Shown: positions 5,290 to 6,318 of the stretch, one piece after another
Numbering within the stretch: position 1 is the stretch's first letter
Layout of the letters: every line of letters starts with the position of its first letter
Assembly: GCA_947589135.1 (NCBI GenBank)
Contig: CANPZT010000072.1
Location: forward strand, 1 to 6,318
From: an uncultured Clostridia bacterium
GTDB lineage: Bacteria; Bacillota; Clostridia; TANB77; CAG-508
Length of the DNA: 6,318 bases
Direction: 5' to 3'
Notes under the pieces: generated by a model
Databases searched by the model: none
What the model was told of the DNA's origin: nothing
The model's input: the letters and a program-made list of their open reading frames with translations, nothing else
Program-made: the position numbers and the translations under genes

Positions 5290-6318
5290 ATGAAAGATAT
5301 ATGGGAAGATAAAAATGACATAAAAATAAATAGAAAAAAATTAACAATAATAATAATTTTATGCATAATAATTTTAGCTATAATCATAACAAGCATTTTT
5401 TACTTATTCAACAAAGAGACAAGAAAATGGATTGATAAAAACTTATTTAGAAAAGAAGTAAAACAAGATAACGTTGCAACAATAGATTTAAAAGGAGAAG
5501 AATCTAATATTTATGCATTTAATAAATATATAGGAATATTAAATAAAAATAAGTTTTTAATATACAATAATACTGCTAATAAAGAAGAAGAACTAGAAAT
5601 TGAAATATCAAATCCAATTTTTGATTCTGCTAATAGATTTTTAGCAATAGCAGAAAATAAAGGAAGTAAACTATGTGTAATTGCAGATAAAGCAATAGCA
5701 TGGGAAAATAATGTTGATGGCGAAATTTCTCAAATACACATTAACAAAAATGGATATGTTGCAGTTGTAATTGTAAATACTAGCTATAAAACAATAATTG
5801 TAATGTATGATCCACAGGGAAAAGAAATGTTTAAAACATATTTATCTTCAACAAGAACAGCTGATGTAAGCATATCAAACGATAATAAATATTTAGCTAT
5901 TGCTGAAGTAGATACTTCAGGAAGTGTTATTCAATCAAATATAAAAGTAATATCAGTAGACAAAGCAAGTTCAGACCCTACAAATTCTTTAGATAGTATT
6001 TATAAAAGTGAAAATGATAAACTTATTACAAATATTACATATCAAGACAAAAATAAATTAATTTGTATGTATACCGATTCTATACATATAATAGAAAATG
6101 GTGAAGACACTACATTAGTTGATAATAAAGATAAAAAAGCAATATTCCAATCAATAGAACTAACAGATAATGTAATCTCAATAGAAGAAAAATCTTCAGG
6201 AGTATTTACTGCTGATTCTATTGTAAAAATTATTAATGTAAATAATAAAAATGAAAAGGATTATATGGTAAATTCAATTACAAAAGAACTATATTCCTAT
6301 GGAGATATTATTGCATTA
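5290..6318 (+). CDS. Membrane-anchored DUF5711-like protein, cut by the window edge
   Basis: 343 codons are open from ATG 5290 to the last base with no stop, so the 3' end is missing. AGGAGA (5275-5280) lies 9 nt before the start. A short charged cytoplasmic start (1-17) leads to one transmembrane helix at about 19-40, then a long outer domain. That domain shows repeating beta-strand patterns of the propeller kind: hydrophobic strand, polar turn, then 'Y-x-A-V/I-A' strands, as in SQIHINKNGYVAVVIV (from about 147), TIIVMYDPQGKEMFKTY (from about 166) and ADVSISNDNKYLAIAEV (191-207). This layout, and the 'YDPQGKE' and 'S-N-D-N-K-Y-L-A' pieces, resemble DUF5711 proteins of gut Clostridia, which have no known function. 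No catalytic residues, lipobox or cell-wall anchor is visible. The role may be structural or ligand-binding at the cell surface; that is a guess. The gene has its own promoter. The membrane topology is secure; the family name is from memory of the pattern. Confidence 0.75.
   Translation, partial: MKDIWEDKNDIKINRKKLTIIIILCIIILAIIITSIFYLFNKETRKWIDKNLFRKEVKQDNVATIDLKGEESNIYAFNKYIGILNKNKFLIYNNTANKEEELEIEISNPIFDSANRFLAIAENKGSKLCVIADKAIAWENNVDGEISQIHINKNGYVAVVIVNTSYKTIIVMYDPQGKEMFKTYLSSTRTADVSISNDNKYLAIAEVDTSGSVIQSNIKVISVDKASSDPTNSLDSIYKSENDKLITNITYQDKNKLICMYTDSIHIIENGEDTTLVDNKDKKAIFQSIELTDNVISIEEKSSGVFTADSIVKIINVNNKNEKDYMVNSITKELYSYGDIIAL

Noticed and set aside
5159..5396. Two overlapping minus-strand open frames near the YkvI/DUF5711-like junction
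   Set aside because: Both are antisense to real genes and to the clear promoter at 5230-5258, overlap each other, and are rich in Phe, Ile and Leu from reversed A-rich DNA.
1..6318. CRISPR array, insertion sequence, prophage or defence genes
   Set aside because: No spaced direct repeats, terminal inverted repeats with a transposase, integrase or nuclease motifs were found on either strand.

Overview
This is AT-rich DNA (roughly a quarter G+C by eye). It uses the standard genetic code, since TGG encodes Trp in several genes and no internal TGA is read through. The genes have strong AGGAGG-type ribosome binding sites, GTG and TTG starts alongside ATG, and Arg encoded almost only by AGA. This points to a low-GC Firmicute, most likely an anaerobic Clostridia-type bacterium. 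A closer placement is not possible from the sequence alone.

Layout. The left edge (1-75, minus strand) holds the 5' half of a tRNA-Arg(UCU) gene behind a near-consensus promoter. Its 3' half does not fold into a tRNA. Upstream of it and reading the same way (138-761) is a complete GDT1/TMEM165-family cation transporter, probably for manganese or calcium. A 183-bp divergent intergenic region follows. To its right, a plus-strand three-gene operon (945-4125) encodes a GldA/GldF/GldG-like ABC-2 system: an ATPase, a six-helix permease, and a membrane-anchored auxiliary protein with a large extracytoplasmic domain. The operon ends in a clear rho-independent terminator (4136-4167). A YkvI-family membrane protein (4171-5223) begins 3 bases past that terminator's T-tract. 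Its only Shine-Dalgarno-like sequence lies inside the terminator stem. Last, a well-formed promoter (5230-5258) drives a single-pass membrane protein with a probable beta-propeller-like outer domain (DUF5711-like), which runs off the right edge.

How the genes fit together. The three ABC genes form one transport complex by tight coupling (1-nt overlap, then a 16-nt gap) and by family. Its substrate is not evident. The transporter on the left, the YkvI homologue and the DUF5711-like protein are probably separate units that also sit in the membrane.

Points worth a second look: (1) a single extra base (about C1044) breaks the ATPase exactly before the Walker A motif. It is either a sequencing error, a real mutation, or less likely a +1 recoding site with a prfB-like arrangement. 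(2) The tRNA-Arg breaks at its anticodon loop. (3) The terminator stem overlaps the translation start region of the YkvI gene. I see no CRISPR array, insertion sequence, phage gene or defence gene, and no convincing new multi-gene system.
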